A stretch of DNA of 64,000 nt, from the NCBI RefSeq assembly GCF_949769225.1, contig NZ_CATKPB010000011.1, one strand, 5' to 3'. The stretch comes from Peptoniphilus_A genitalis. GTDB lineage: Bacteria; Bacillota; Clostridia; Tissierellales; Peptoniphilaceae. Shown here in pieces: positions 1 to 8,693 of the stretch. Under the pieces are notes generated by a model. It worked only from the letters and a program-made list of their open reading frames with translations. It did not search any database and had not been told where the DNA came from. Each line of letters opens with the position of its first letter. Position 1 is the first letter of the stretch. The position numbers were made by a program, and so were the translations under genes.

Positions 1-1797
1 AACCTTCCAGAAAAGTACACTCCTTACAACACTCAAGAGATAGAAGACTCAGATGACTTAGGAAACATTGAAGTCGTTCTTCTTCCAAAGAATGAAAACT
101 CTGAGCCAAACTCTGAGAGAATTATAGAAATTGCCAAGAACTTAAATGAACTTGGACAAATTGATAATTTTGATTTAATTCAAATTAAAAACAATATGCT
201 AGTACCTGTTAAGGCTGTATTTAATGAAACTTCTCAAGAAAGACAAAGACTTGTGTTAAAGAGGATGCTTGCTCAGGGACTAATCAGTAAAGAAGATCAC
301 GACAAGGCCTTAAATGAAAAAATTGAAATCAACATAGGCTCTCGTAAGGAAAGTGGAATATCTTCTTTCTATACAGATGTCGTTCAAAAGAATGCTATAA
401 AAATTTTAACAGAATCAGGTTATTCAAAGGAAGAAGCTGCAAACAAACTCTTTAATGGTGGCCTAAAGATTTATACTCCAATGGATATAAATATGCAAAG
501 GACACTTGAAGAAGTTGTTTCCAACCCAAAATATTATTATGGCGGCTTCACAGACAAAAATGGAATCATCCAACCACAAGTTGCATCTGTCATCATCGAC
601 CAAAAAACTCACGAAGTTAAGGCCCTTGTTGGTGGTAGAAATGTAAGTGGTGGTAGACTTTTAAACAGGGCTCTTGTTCCAAGACAACCTGGATCATCAA
701 TTAAGCCTATTTCAGTTTACCTTACAGCCCTTAACAACGGAGCAACTGCTGGCGATGTTTACCTAGACCAAAAGATGCCAGAAAAATTATTTGGCCACTC
801 ACCTAAGAACGCTGGTAACTATTACCAAGGTTGGACAACTATAAGAAACCTTCTTCGTCAATCATCAAACGTTGGTGCCTACCAAGTTGCCAGAGATATT
901 TCTGCTGACAAGGATGCTAAAGTTAATAAGAATTCAACTTATTCTAAGGCCTACAACGACGAAGAGTCTCTTAATAAAATGGTGGATACTTTAAAATCAA
1001 TTGGAGTTTCTACAATAGTTGAGAAGAAGGACAACCCTACATGGAATGACATAGACTATGCCCCTCTTACACTTGGCGGCATGAGTTATGGAATAAGTCC
1101 TTTTGAAATGGCTGGAGCCTTCACTGCAATTGCCAACGAAGGAAAGTATGCCAACCCTTATGTAATTACAAAAATCGAATCAAACACTGGTGATGTAATT
1201 TACCAAGTTGACCCTAAAGAGAAAGAAGTTACTACACCACAAAATGCTTACATCTTGACAGATATGCTAAAGGATGTTGTAAGACGTGGTACAGGTAGAA
1301 ATGCTTCCTTCCCTGGTCAAGAAGTTGCTGGTAAAACTGGTACAACTACTGACAAGAAAGACGTTTGGTTCGTTGGTTACACTCCTTACTACACTTGTTC
1401 AGTTTGGATTGGTAACGACAAGAACCAAAAGCTTGCCTTTGGATCAACTCAATCAGCTTATCTATGGAAGCAAATTATGAGGTCTGTTCACCAAGATCTT
1501 GACAGCAAGAAGTTTGAAGAACCTGAAGGTATATACACTAAGTATTCAGGTGGTAGAAGAGAAATTTTTGCTGAAGGAACTAAGCCTCACTATGTTAACA
1601 AGTACAGCTTCTACAGAGCTTCTGAAGAAAAGAAAAGGGAAGAAAAGAAGAAGGACAATAATAACAATAATAATAACAACAATAATAGTGACAAGAAGAA
1701 GAGAAAAAAGAAATCATCAAATAACGGAAACAACAGCAACAAGTCAAGTAAAAAGAAGAAAAAATCTTCTAAGTCAATTCTTAATAATGAGGCTTAA
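1..1797 (+). CDS. Penicillin-binding protein 1A (class A, bifunctional), 5'-truncated by window edge
   Basis: Membrane-anchored peptidoglycan glycosyltransferase/transpeptidase that polymerises and cross-links the cell wall. The frame is open from base 1, so the ATG at 196 is internal and the N-terminal membrane anchor and glycosyltransferase domain lie outside the window. The transpeptidase domain shows all three serine-acyltransferase motifs: SSIK (694-705, catalytic Ser), SSN (862-870) and KTGT (1333-1344). The segment just before RQRLVLKRML (about residues 3-75) looks like a family insertion after the glycosyltransferase domain. The C-terminus is a low-complexity tail rich in Lys, Asn (a run of ten) and Ser, probably a flexible, positively charged wall-binding tail. 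A strong terminator follows immediately. Confidence 0.93.
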   Translation, partial: NLPEKYTPYNTQEIEDSDDLGNIEVVLLPKNENSEPNSERIIEIAKNLNELGQIDNFDLIQIKNNMLVPVKAVFNETSQERQRLVLKRMLAQGLISKEDHDKALNEKIEINIGSRKESGISSFYTDVVQKNAIKILTESGYSKEEAANKLFNGGLKIYTPMDINMQRTLEEVVSNPKYYYGGFTDKNGIIQPQVASVIIDQKTHEVKALVGGRNVSGGRLLNRALVPRQPGSSIKPISVYLTALNNGATAGDVYLDQKMPEKLFGHSPKNAGNYYQGWTTIRNLLRQSSNVGAYQVARDISADKDAKVNKNSTYSKAYNDEESLNKMVDTLKSIGVSTIVEKKDNPTWNDIDYAPLTLGGMSYGISPFEMAGAFTAIANEGKYANPYVITKIESNTGDVIYQVDPKEKEVTTPQNAYILTDMLKDVVRRGTGRNASFPGQEVAGKTGTTTDKKDVWFVGYTPYYTCSVWIGNDKNQKLAFGSTQSAYLWKQIMRSVHQDLDSKKFEEPEGIYTKYSGGRREIFAEGTKPHYVNKYSFYRASEEKKREEKKKDNNNNNNNNNNSDKKKRKKKSSNNGNNSNKSSKKKKKSSKSILNNEA

Positions 1798-1800
1798 AAA

Positions 1801-1826
1801 ACTGGAGCATGACTCCAGTTTTTTTA
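1801..1826 (+). terminator. Intrinsic terminator of the PBP gene
   Basis: A 7-bp stem (ACTGGAG 1801-1807 with CTCCAGT 1813-1819) is followed by a run of T. It starts 3 bases after the PBP stop codon. Confidence 0.9.
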
Positions 1827-2155
1827 TTGCAAATTTTTAACTACATATTTTATTTAAAATTTTAATTTTTAATCATATTTTATTCGCGAACAATCTCTAT
1901 AAAATATTTTTAACTTTAAATCCTCTATTTATTTCTTATTAACTTTTCTTAAATACCTTCCTAAGTTTTCATTATTTGTTATTAAATTTCAAAGTTTATG
2001 TTTTAAAATTTCAATTTTAGATTCTCACTTATAAGGTTGACTTAGATTAAAATAAATTATTTTGCCTACTTAATCAAATAATAATTTTAAAATTTAAAAT
2101 CTATTACACATAATTCAAACTCTCTAATGCCATCACTATTAAAAATAGACAAAAC
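1827..2155. other. AT-rich intergenic gap between convergent genes
   Basis: About 330 bases of very AT-rich DNA lie between two convergent terminators. I see no gene, RNA fold or repeat in it. Short open frames here have no Shine-Dalgarno and no coding character. Confidence 0.6.
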
Positions 2156-2181
2156 AAAAAAGCCCCTCTCGGAGCTTTTTT
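2156..2181 (-). terminator. Terminator of the ftsH transcription unit
   Basis: Read on the minus strand: arms GCTCC and GGGGC around a GAGA tetraloop, extended by an A/T stem and ending in six T (plus-strand positions 2162-2166 and 2171-2175). It lies 7 bases after the ftsH stop. Confidence 0.88.
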
Positions 2182-2188
2182 TATATGC

Positions 2189-4147
2189 TTATAAACTTTT
2201 ATCGTCTTCTGAATTTTTCTTATCTGTTTCATCCAACTTATCATTCTTATGGATAAGTTCCTTTGCTTCATCAGATAAGTCTTCTTCATTTATTGTATCT
2301 TCAAGATCAATTGATTCTTCATCAAGCTTTTCACCATTAAAGATCTTTTCAAAATCCTTGGAGTAAATTGTTTCCTTTTCTAAAAGGGCATCAGAAAGGG
2401 CAAGCAACTTGTCTAAGTTTTCGCTTAAAAGTTCCTTACACTTTGTGTAAGCCTCGTTTATAATTCTTGTAACTTCATCATCAATTTCTGCTGCAGTTCT
2501 TTCGGAATAATCTCTTGAACGTCCAAGGTCCCTTCCTATGAAAACTTCATTTTCTGATGAGTCGTAATTAATTGTTCCAAGCTTCTCACTCATTCCATAG
2601 TGAGTTACCATGGAACGAGCAATCTTTGTAGCTCTCTCAATGTCATTGGATGCACCAGTTGAAATGTCGTCAAGCACAAGAGACTCGGCAACTCTTCCTC
2701 CAAGAAGAGAAACAATAGAAGCTTCCATCTTCTTCTTTGTCATGAAAGAAACATCATCTTCAGGAAGGTAGGCAGTGAATCCACCAGCCATTCCTCTTGG
2801 AATAATTGTAATCATGTGAACAGGATCTTCTTCTGGAAGAAGTCTTGATACAATTGCGTGTCCAGATTCGTGAACTGCTGTAAGCTTTCTTTCCTTTTCT
2901 GAAACAACACGAGACTTCTTTGCAGGACCTGCTTGGACCTTTATTGATGCTTCATCAACATCTTCCATAGAAATTGCATTTTCGCCACGTCTTGCAGCAA
3001 GTAGAGCTGATTCGTTCATTAGGTTTTCAAGATCTGCTGGAGTAAAGCCTGGTGTTCTCTTTGCAATTACTTCAAGGTTTACATCATCTGCAAGCTTCTT
3101 TCCCCTAGAATGAATTTCAAGGATTGCCTTTCTTGCACGAACGTCTGGCTTCCCAACATAAACTGTCCTGTCAAATCTACCTGGTCTTAGGATTGCTGGG
3201 TCAAGTATGTCTGCCCTATTTGTAGCAGCCATAACTATAACGCCTTCGTTAGTTCCAAAACCATCCATCTCTACAAGAAGTTGGTTAAGAGTTTGCTCTC
3301 TTTCGTCATGGCCACCGCCAAGACCTGCGCCTCTTTTTCTTCCCACTGCATCAATTTCGTCAATGAAAATTATACAAGGTGCGTTTTTCTTTGCAGATTC
3401 AAAAAGGTCTCTCACTCTTGATGCACCAACACCAACAAACATTTCAACGAAGTCAGATCCACTCATTATAAAGAAAGGAACTCCTGCTTCGCCGGCAACA
3501 GCCTTTGAAAGATAAGTTTTACCTGTTCCTGGAGGACCTACAAGTAGGACTCCCTTAGGGATTCTAGCTCCCATATTTATAAATTTCTTAGGATCTTTTA
3601 AGAAGTCAACTATTTCTGCAAGCTCTTCCTTTTCTTCTTCCAAGCCAGCAACATCCTTAAACTTAACTAGGTTTTTGCCATCTTCTTTGTTAATTAGTTT
3701 TGCCTTGCTCTTACCGAAGGAGTTCATCTTTCCTCCGCCACCAGCTTGTTGCATCATCTTGTACCAGAAGAAAACAATAAAGGCAAACATAAGAAGAGTT
3801 GGAATCCACTCAACTAAGAAAGAAGTTTGCTTAGTTGGGCTTGAAACTACGTTGATAGTTCCTGCATCAGATTTTTCCTTTAAATAGTCCTTATAGAAGG
3901 TATCTGCTGCCTCTTGTGGGATTACAGTCCTAAAAGTGTCTCCGTTTTTTAGTTTAACGCTAGCAATGGAGTCAATTCCATTTTGTAAGTTTACAGACTT
4001 TACATTGTCCTTTTCAAGTTCCGTCACAAACTCTGTAAAAGATTTTTCTTCCACAACATTTGCTGGTGGTCCAAAAAATCTAATAGACAGTATTAATACA
4101 AGAATCAGGACAATATAAAATCCTGCTCCTCCAAATTTTTTATTCAA
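2189..4147 (-). CDS. ftsH: ATP-dependent zinc metalloprotease FtsH
   Basis: Membrane-bound AAA+ protease that degrades misfolded membrane proteins and short-lived regulators. Two transmembrane helices (about residues 8-25 and 113-130) flank a small extracytoplasmic domain. The AAA module follows, with Walker A GPPGTGKT (about 204-211), Walker B IIFIDEID and the second region of homology ending RPGRFDR. The zinc motif is HESGH (about 426-430). The acidic C-terminal tail is typical. I chose the TTG at 4147 as start because GAGGAG (4157-4162) sits 9 bases upstream; the longer GTG frame from 4156 leaves only about one base between ribosome site and start. Last gene of the conserved tilS-hpt-ftsH block; hpt stops 5 bases before this start. 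Confidence 0.96.
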   Translation of the reverse strand: MNKKFGGAGFYIVLILVLILSIRFFGPPANVVEEKSFTEFVTELEKDNVKSVNLQNGIDSIASVKLKNGDTFRTVIPQEAADTFYKDYLKEKSDAGTINVVSSPTKQTSFLVEWIPTLLMFAFIVFFWYKMMQQAGGGGKMNSFGKSKAKLINKEDGKNLVKFKDVAGLEEEKEELAEIVDFLKDPKKFINMGARIPKGVLLVGPPGTGKTYLSKAVAGEAGVPFFIMSGSDFVEMFVGVGASRVRDLFESAKKNAPCIIFIDEIDAVGRKRGAGLGGGHDEREQTLNQLLVEMDGFGTNEGVIVMAATNRADILDPAILRPGRFDRTVYVGKPDVRARKAILEIHSRGKKLADDVNLEVIAKRTPGFTPADLENLMNESALLAARRGENAISMEDVDEASIKVQAGPAKKSRVVSEKERKLTAVHESGHAIVSRLLPEEDPVHMITIIPRGMAGGFTAYLPEDDVSFMTKKKMEASIVSLLGGRVAESLVLDDISTGASNDIERATKIARSMVTHYGMSEKLGTINYDSSENEVFIGRDLGRSRDYSERTAAEIDDEVTRIINEAYTKCKELLSENLDKLLALSDALLEKETIYSKDFEKIFNGEKLDEESIDLEDTINEEDLSDEAKELIHKNDKLDETDKKNSEDDKSL

Positions 4148-4152
4148 TAATA

Positions 4153-4695
4153 TCACTCCTCACTATTAGAATAGACAGACTCATCTAGTATTCCAATGTA
4201 AGGAAGTCCTCTGAATCTCTCGTTGTAGTCCATTCCATAACCAATTACAAAGTGGTCATCTATTTCATATCCATTGTATTTAACAGGCAGTTCAACCTTT
4301 CTCCTAGATGGTTTCGAAAGCATAGTTACAATTTCTATAGACCTTGCTCCCCTTGACTTTAAAATTTTAGTCAAATAAGAAAGAGTTACACCTGTATCAA
4401 TTATGTCTTCGACAATTAAAATATCCTTATCAACTATTGATGTTGAAATATCCTTTAAAATCCTAACTTCTCCCATGGACCTTGTGCCTTGGTAGCTGGA
4501 AACATCCATAAAGTCGTATTCAAGCTCTAAGTCAATACTTCTCATAATATCTGCCATAAAGGGAACACATCCCTTTAAGATTCCAAGCAAGAATAATTTT
4601 TTACCCTTGTAGTCCTCTGTTATTCTTTCCCCAAGTTCTTTAACTTTATCTCTGATTTCTTCTTCAGAATAAAGAACTTCTTTAATATCTGACAT
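4153..4695 (-). CDS. hpt: Hypoxanthine phosphoribosyltransferase
   Basis: Cytoplasmic purine salvage enzyme joining hypoxanthine or guanine to PRPP. The PRPP-binding loop VEDIIDTG is at about residues 95-102, and the SSYQGTRS flexible-loop region precedes it. At 180 residues it is normal for the family. The open frame extends upstream to 4800, but the ATG at 4695 has an ideal GGAGG 7 bases upstream and gives the expected N-terminus (MSDIKEVL), so the extra 35 residues are rejected. It overlaps the end of tilS by 14 bases and abuts ftsH, the same order as in Bacillus. Confidence 0.95.
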   Translation of the reverse strand: MSDIKEVLYSEEEIRDKVKELGERITEDYKGKKLFLLGILKGCVPFMADIMRSIDLELEYDFMDVSSYQGTRSMGEVRILKDISTSIVDKDILIVEDIIDTGVTLSYLTKILKSRGARSIEIVTMLSKPSRRKVELPVKYNGYEIDDHFVIGYGMDYNERFRGLPYIGILDESVYSNSEE

Positions 4696-6017
4696 TCCTA
4701 ACCTCCAAAATGAGTTTGTTTTTTGTGTTTTTATCAATCTTAACATCTTCTGAGATATCCATCCCAAGTATGTAGATGATTTTTTCATTATCACATACAA
4801 GTCCTATTTCATCTCTTAAAAGCCTGTCAACTTTTCTATCAATAAAATAATCCTTTAGCTTTTTATTATTTTTCATACCCAATGGCTTAAACCTATCTCC
4901 TGGGACTCTCTTCCTTATGTAAAGACTTCCCTTTATTTTATCACAGTCTATTACTTTTATAAAGGAATCCTCATGACTTTCTTTCTCATCTCTTGAGATG
5001 AAAATTTCTCCAAAGTCAGTTGTGTTTCTTCCAAGCACTAAATCCTTGCTTGTCTTCTCATCTTGGTCAATAACTTCTTCGATATAAATCTTGTCATAGG
5101 ACCTTCTTGCAGAAATATTTTTGCCAAGATCAATTTGTCTTCCAGAGTCGCCAAGACATAGATCATAGATAGCAAGTATGTTGGACCTACTTAAAATATT
5201 TTCACTATAAAAATTTTCTTCTAAGTATTTTTTTATTACTTCTTGACCTATAAACTTTTTTAATTTTTTTATTTCAGAGGGAATTAAAAAATTATCTCCC
5301 AGGCAATTATTATAATTTTCTTCTAGAATTTCTCCTATAAAGTCATTAGCTTCTTCTGCGTTTTCAGAAAGTCTAAGAAGAGAATTTATTATATCTGGAT
5401 TGAATTTTTTAAGTTGTGGAATAAGTCCAAGCCTAATTTTATTTCTAGTGTAGATTTCTTCAAAGTTTGTCTCGTCATCAAAGTATTGGAGCTTATTCTT
5501 GTGAAGGTAGTCTTCGATCTCTTCCCTATTGATATTTATAAGAGGTCTATAAACGTCTTTATTGACATGAGAGATGCCAGAAAGACCCTTTAGGCCTGTC
5601 CCCCTCATAATATTAAAAAGGACTGTCTCTGCCCTGTCATTGGCATTGTGGGCTGTTAAAATCTTCCTGGCTTGAGAGTTTTCTCTAAAGAATTCATANC
5701 CTTAAAATCCTTCCCGCCTCTTCAGATGAAATTTTTTCTTTTCTTGCAAATTCATCCATGTTCACTGTCTTGCTTATAAATTTTATTCCATAAGCTTGGC
5801 AAGATTTTTTTACAAATTCCTCATCTCTCTTGGCAGTCTCTCTTATGCCATGATTTAGGTGACAAACTATTATATCAAGGTCCCATTCTTCTTTTAAATC
5901 CATAAAATTATAAAAGAGATACATGGAGTCTGCCCCACCAGATACACCAAGACTTAGCTTGTCAAATTTTTTTATTATATTTAGTTTTTTTAAGTTCTCG
6001 TAAAATATCTTATCCAT
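4682..6017 (-). CDS. tilS: tRNA(Ile)-lysidine synthase TilS, frame broken by an ambiguous base
   Basis: Modifies C34 of tRNA-Ile(CAU) to lysidine, an essential reaction. The N-terminal PP-loop ATPase motif SGGADS is at residues 26-31. The C-terminal region (RKRVPGDRFKPLG and following) matches the TilS substrate-binding domain. An N at 5699 interrupts the frame: upstream the protein ends ...AGRILR, and one base later the frame resumes YEFFRENSQARKILTAHN. Deleting the N gives one continuous 444-residue TilS of normal size. I therefore annotate one gene and treat N as an inserted base in the assembly. The ATG at 6017 has no Shine-Dalgarno; it follows the poly-T tract of a terminator. Confidence 0.9.
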
Positions 6018-6025
6018 AGTTAAAA

Positions 6026-6063
6026 TAAAAAAAGTGGCAAACTATCAAAAGATAGTTACCACT
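6026..6063 (-). terminator. Terminator between yabR and tilS
   Basis: On the minus strand a long stem (AGTGGTAACTATC with GATAGTTTGCCACT, one bulge or mismatch region) has a TTTT loop and is followed by seven T. It lies 2 bases after the S1-domain gene and ends 9 bases before the tilS start codon, so tilS expression must come from readthrough or a very proximal promoter. Confidence 0.85.
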
Positions 6064-6064
6064 A

Positions 6065-6442
6065 CTAATTTCTAGAATTCTTCTTCTTTGTCTTTTGATT
6101 GTATCTTGCTCTAGCTTCGTCAAGCTTTGTATTGCTTTCCTTGAGGAACTTGCTCAAGATGTCTTCGAATCTTTGGTCTACTTTTTCATCCTTAGGCTCT
6201 TCTTTTTTCTCAATGGCATCCTTAATTGAAAGAGCAATCTTTCCCTTTTCATCAATGCTAAGAACCTTGACCTTAACCTCATCACCTTCAGAAATGTGAT
6301 TATTGATATCTTTAACAAAAGTGTCTGCAATTTCTGAAATATGTACTAGACCACTTTTGCCATCTTCTAAATCTACAAAGGCTCCAAACTTAGCAACCTT
6401 AGTAACTACACCTTCAACTATATCGCCTGGCGATAAATCCAT
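6065..6442 (-). CDS. S1 RNA-binding domain protein (YabR / general stress protein 13 family)
   Basis: Small cytoplasmic RNA-binding protein of 125 residues. Residues 1-75 form one S1 OB-fold domain (GDIVEGVVTKVAKFGAFVDL, then GLVHISEI and the GDEVKVKVLSID strand), as in polynucleotide phosphorylase and YabR. The rest is a charged Lys/Glu-rich tail. Its position between divIC and tilS matches yabR in Bacillus. The precise role of the family is not settled; ribosome or RNA association is the usual inference. Confidence 0.88.
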   Translation of the reverse strand: MDLSPGDIVEGVVTKVAKFGAFVDLEDGKSGLVHISEIADTFVKDINNHISEGDEVKVKVLSIDEKGKIALSIKDAIEKKEEPKDEKVDQRFEDILSKFLKESNTKLDEARARYNQKTKKKNSRN

Positions 6443-6463
6443 AACTTCCTCCTAAATTTTATT

Positions 6464-6778
6464 TTAAATACCCTTATCAGTATTTGTAGTCTTATCCTTG
6501 TTCTTGTCAACATAGATAACTTCTCTTGGTTTAACCATACCCAAATCTTCTCTCGCTACCTTTTCAATAAAATCAGTAGAGGAAGAATTTTCTAGTTCAG
6601 AATTCAGATTATCTATTTCAAGTTTTAAATTAGAAATTTCTCTATTGTTGGCAGAAATAATCTCAAGTTTTTGATTTCTTAGAGATATTGACTTGCCAAT
6701 TTTTACTGAGCCAAAAAGTACAGACCCTATAATTATAATGGCAAGAGCCAAGGGAAATCTTCTTCTTTTTACCTTCAT
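6464..6778 (-). CDS. Septum formation initiator, DivIC/FtsB family
   Basis: Bitopic division protein. A short basic cytoplasmic N-terminus (MKVKRRRF) is followed by one transmembrane helix (about residues 9-27), a coiled coil (about 35-65) and a small C-terminal segment containing VAREDLGMVKP, the conserved DivIC/FtsB signature. I start at the ATG at 6778, preceded by GGGAG at 6-base spacing; the ATG at 6793 lacks a ribosome site. It lies between rqcP and yabR, the divIC position in Firmicutes, where the product works with FtsL and DivIB at the septum. Confidence 0.88.
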   Translation of the reverse strand: MKVKRRRFPLALAIIIIGSVLFGSVKIGKSISLRNQKLEIISANNREISNLKLEIDNLNSELENSSSTDFIEKVAREDLGMVKPREVIYVDKNKDKTTNTDKGI

Positions 6779-6819
6779 AAGTCTCTCCCACATATATACA
6801 ATTAGATTATTATCCTCAA

Positions 6820-7062
6820 TTAATCTATCCTATCATAAAGAGTCTCTGCATCCTTCTTGGAATTCACATCAGAAATATCCTTAACCTTGACCCTAATTTT
6901 TCTCTCTCCAAGTTGGAGTGAAATAATGTCATCAATGTTAACAGAATCTGATGGTTTGGCAAGCTTGTCGTTAATTTCGACAAGGCCCTTTTCGCAAGCT
7001 TCCTTTGCTAGAGTTCTTCTTTTTATAAGTCTTGAGTTTTTTAAAAATTTATCTAATCTCAT
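6820..7062 (-). CDS. rqcP: S4-domain RNA-binding protein RqcP (YabO)
   Basis: 80-residue protein made almost entirely of one S4 domain (MRLDKFLKNSRLIKRRTLAKE, then GLVEINDKLAKPSDSV). In Bacillus, RqcP binds the stalled 50S subunit and helps RqcH add poly-alanine tails during ribosome-associated quality control. The start at 7062 is set by GGAG/AGG just upstream; the frame also opens at 7074 without support. The neighbours hup upstream and divIC downstream match the standard block. Confidence 0.88.
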   Translation of the reverse strand: MRLDKFLKNSRLIKRRTLAKEACEKGLVEINDKLAKPSDSVNIDDIISLQLGERKIRVKVKDISDVNSKKDAETLYDRID

Positions 7063-7130
7063 AATCCTCTCCATCTATGAATATATCAAATAGAGAAGAA
7101 AATATCAATACTTAGACAAAATTTGAGCAT

Positions 7131-7152
7131 AAAAAAAGAAGGCCTTGCCTTC
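7131..7152 (-). terminator. Terminator of the HU gene
   Basis: Minus-strand stem GAAGGC/GCCTTC (plus positions 7147-7152 and 7138-7143) with a 3-base loop is followed by seven T. It begins 8 bases after the hup stop, separating the abundant HU transcript from rqcP. Confidence 0.87.
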
Positions 7153-7159
7153 TCTTTTC

Positions 7160-7438
7160 TTACTTATTAACAGCTTCTTTAAGAGCTTTACCTGATCTGA
7201 AAACTGGAGCTTTAGATGCAGGAATCTTAATAACTTCTTCTGGATTTCTAGGGTTTCTTCCTTCTCTAGCTTTTCTTTGTCTAACTTCGAAAGTTCCAAA
7301 TCCAACTAATTGAACTTTTTCTCCGTCTGCAAGAGCTTCTTGAACTGAAGAAATAAATCCGTTTAAAGCTTGTTCAGCGTCTTTTTTAGTAAGACCTGAT
7401 TTTTCTGCAATGCTTGCTACTAATTCTGATTTGTTCAT
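7160..7438 (-). CDS. hup: DNA-binding protein HU
   Basis: Nucleoid-associated histone-like protein, 92 residues, dimeric. It shows the family hallmarks: helical N-terminus MNKSELV, the turn GFGTFEVRQRKAREGRNPRNPEEVIKIPAS (DNA-embracing arm; the Pro at its tip intercalates into DNA) and the C-terminal KALKEAVNK helix. The ribosome site is a strong GGAGG 6-7 bases upstream. It is monocistronic in appearance, with its own leader and terminator, as expected for a highly expressed gene. Confidence 0.97.
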   Translation of the reverse strand: MNKSELVASIAEKSGLTKKDAEQALNGFISSVQEALADGEKVQLVGFGTFEVRQRKAREGRNPRNPEEVIKIPASKAPVFRSGKALKEAVNK

Positions 7439-7544
7439 TTTATATCCTCCTTGAAGAATTTTCTATAATCTTTCCTTAGTTACAAATCCTTGTAAGTCTT
7501 TGATATACAAGACTTCTTAGGGCTTTATTGCTAAGACTGTTACA

Positions 7545-7550
7545 ATTATA
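7545..7550 (-). promoter_or_regulatory. Putative -10 box of the HU promoter
   Basis: TATAAT on the minus strand, about 107 bases upstream of the HU start, within the only intergenic gap before the gene. The -35 region is poor, so the call rests on the perfect -10 and position. It implies a leader of about 100 bases. Confidence 0.45.
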
Positions 7551-7576
7551 ACCTAAGTTCACTTTATTTTCTACAT

Positions 7577-8494
7577 TTATTTTAAAAAAATCGCTATTTT
7601 ATCCAATTTTTTATAGATTTCATCAAATATTTCACGGAAATCCACTAAACCTTCTCTTTCCTTTAAGAAAAGCATTAATAAAGACAGGATTAAAGTGTCA
7701 ATTTCCTCTTCATAGTCCATGGAAATCCCCTTAGATTTTTCTATTAAAAGCTTTTTAAGCTTATCAAAATTTTCATCATCTAAGTAAAGGTCCTTGCCTT
7801 CTAAAATATTTTCTAGCTGGTCCATAATTATTTGGAAATTTTTGCCACTTGTCCTTGGGATGTAGATACAGGACTGGTGATTGTAGTCATCAAGTCTTGG
7901 CAGTTTATAAATTTCCACCTTCCTTACAATCTCGTCATCAAGACCTGCGTTGGTAATTACATAGGCCATGTCCTCTTCGCTATAGACTTCTTGGAGAAGA
8001 AGTGATAAGTCTGATGCGATTCTCTTGTTATAGACTTGAGTTATTAGGGTGTCACGCCTTGTGTCAAAGTCAAACTTCTTTGCATCAGAATCTAAAAATA
8101 AAAGTCCATCAACGGCATCTCGTCCAACTCCGGCAAGAACTGGTTCAATAAATGAAATCCCATTTACAATATTTATGTCTTCCTTCTTATCTATTAAGAG
8201 CCTCACAGTTTTTTCTGCAACTAGGGGAGTACCTGGCACAAAATAATTTATGTCCTCATTCTTAGCTTCTTCTATTAAGATCTCTACTATTTTATTATAA
8301 ACTTGGTCGAAGCTTTCCATCTCATCGTACAAGTAGTCAAAGGACTGGTAAGATATTTTATTTTCCTCAAAAAAAGAAAGGGCTTCATGCCTGTCAGTCC
8401 TCAAAAAATTTTTATTTCCATTTTTCATAATTTTTACTGCTTCAAGGGTAAGGTCTCTTGAAGAAGTGGATCCAAGTCCAACAACATTTATCAT
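7577..8494 (-). CDS. YabN/MazG-type protein: tetrapyrrole-methylase-like domain plus degenerate MazG domain
   Basis: Residues 1-about 200 match the N-terminal SAM-methyltransferase-like domain of YabN (INVVGLGSTSS; FVPGTPLVAEKTVRLL; GVGRDAVDGL). In Bacillus YabN this is fused to an all-alpha MazG nucleoside triphosphate pyrophosphatase. Here the last 100 residues are eroded. The first MazG helix with its EExxE metal ligands is not recognisable, and only a trace of the second half remains (EEEIDTLILSLLMLFL...GLVDFREIFDEI). Pyrophosphatase activity is therefore doubtful. Start ATG at 8494, 6 bases after AGGTGA. It heads the yabN-hup-rqcP-divIC-yabR block. Confidence 0.8.
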   Translation of the reverse strand: MINVVGLGSTSSRDLTLEAVKIMKNGNKNFLRTDRHEALSFFEENKISYQSFDYLYDEMESFDQVYNKIVEILIEEAKNEDINYFVPGTPLVAEKTVRLLIDKKEDINIVNGISFIEPVLAGVGRDAVDGLLFLDSDAKKFDFDTRRDTLITQVYNKRIASDLSLLLQEVYSEEDMAYVITNAGLDDEIVRKVEIYKLPRLDDYNHQSCIYIPRTSGKNFQIIMDQLENILEGKDLYLDDENFDKLKKLLIEKSKGISMDYEEEIDTLILSLLMLFLKEREGLVDFREIFDEIYKKLDKIAIFLK

Positions 8495-8659
8495 TCTAAT
8501 CACCTGCTAACATTATACACATAAAGTCTACTTGTTTATAAAAAATTTTAATTATATCTTGGCTTTGTTAATAAAAATTTTTTCCCATGCAAGAGAAAAA
8601 TATTCTAAGCTAATTAACAATTTTAATTTCCTCAAGTCGTTAATTTTTAATTTCTGCAT

Positions 8660-8683
8660 AAAAAAAAGAGGGGTTGCCCCCTC
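8660..8683 (-). terminator. Terminator of the racemase gene
   Basis: Minus-strand stem GAGGGG/CCCCTC closed by a GCAA (GNRA) tetraloop and followed by eight T, 10 bases after the stop of the DapF-like gene. Confidence 0.92.
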
Positions 8684-8693
8684 CTCATAAGGA

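Noticed and set aside
1640..1790. AAT/AAC-AAG-rich repeats at the PBP 3' end as a tandem-repeat or CRISPR-like element
   Set aside because: They encode the in-frame Asn/Lys/Ser tail and have no spacer structure.
2104..2289. 61-codon minus-strand frame across the ftsH terminator
   Set aside because: It overlaps the end of ftsH in another frame, contains the terminator hairpin and has no ribosome site.
7105..7305. 66-codon minus-strand frame inside the HU gene
   Set aside because: Shifted frame of hup running through its terminator; Lys/Leu-rich low-complexity translation and no start signal.
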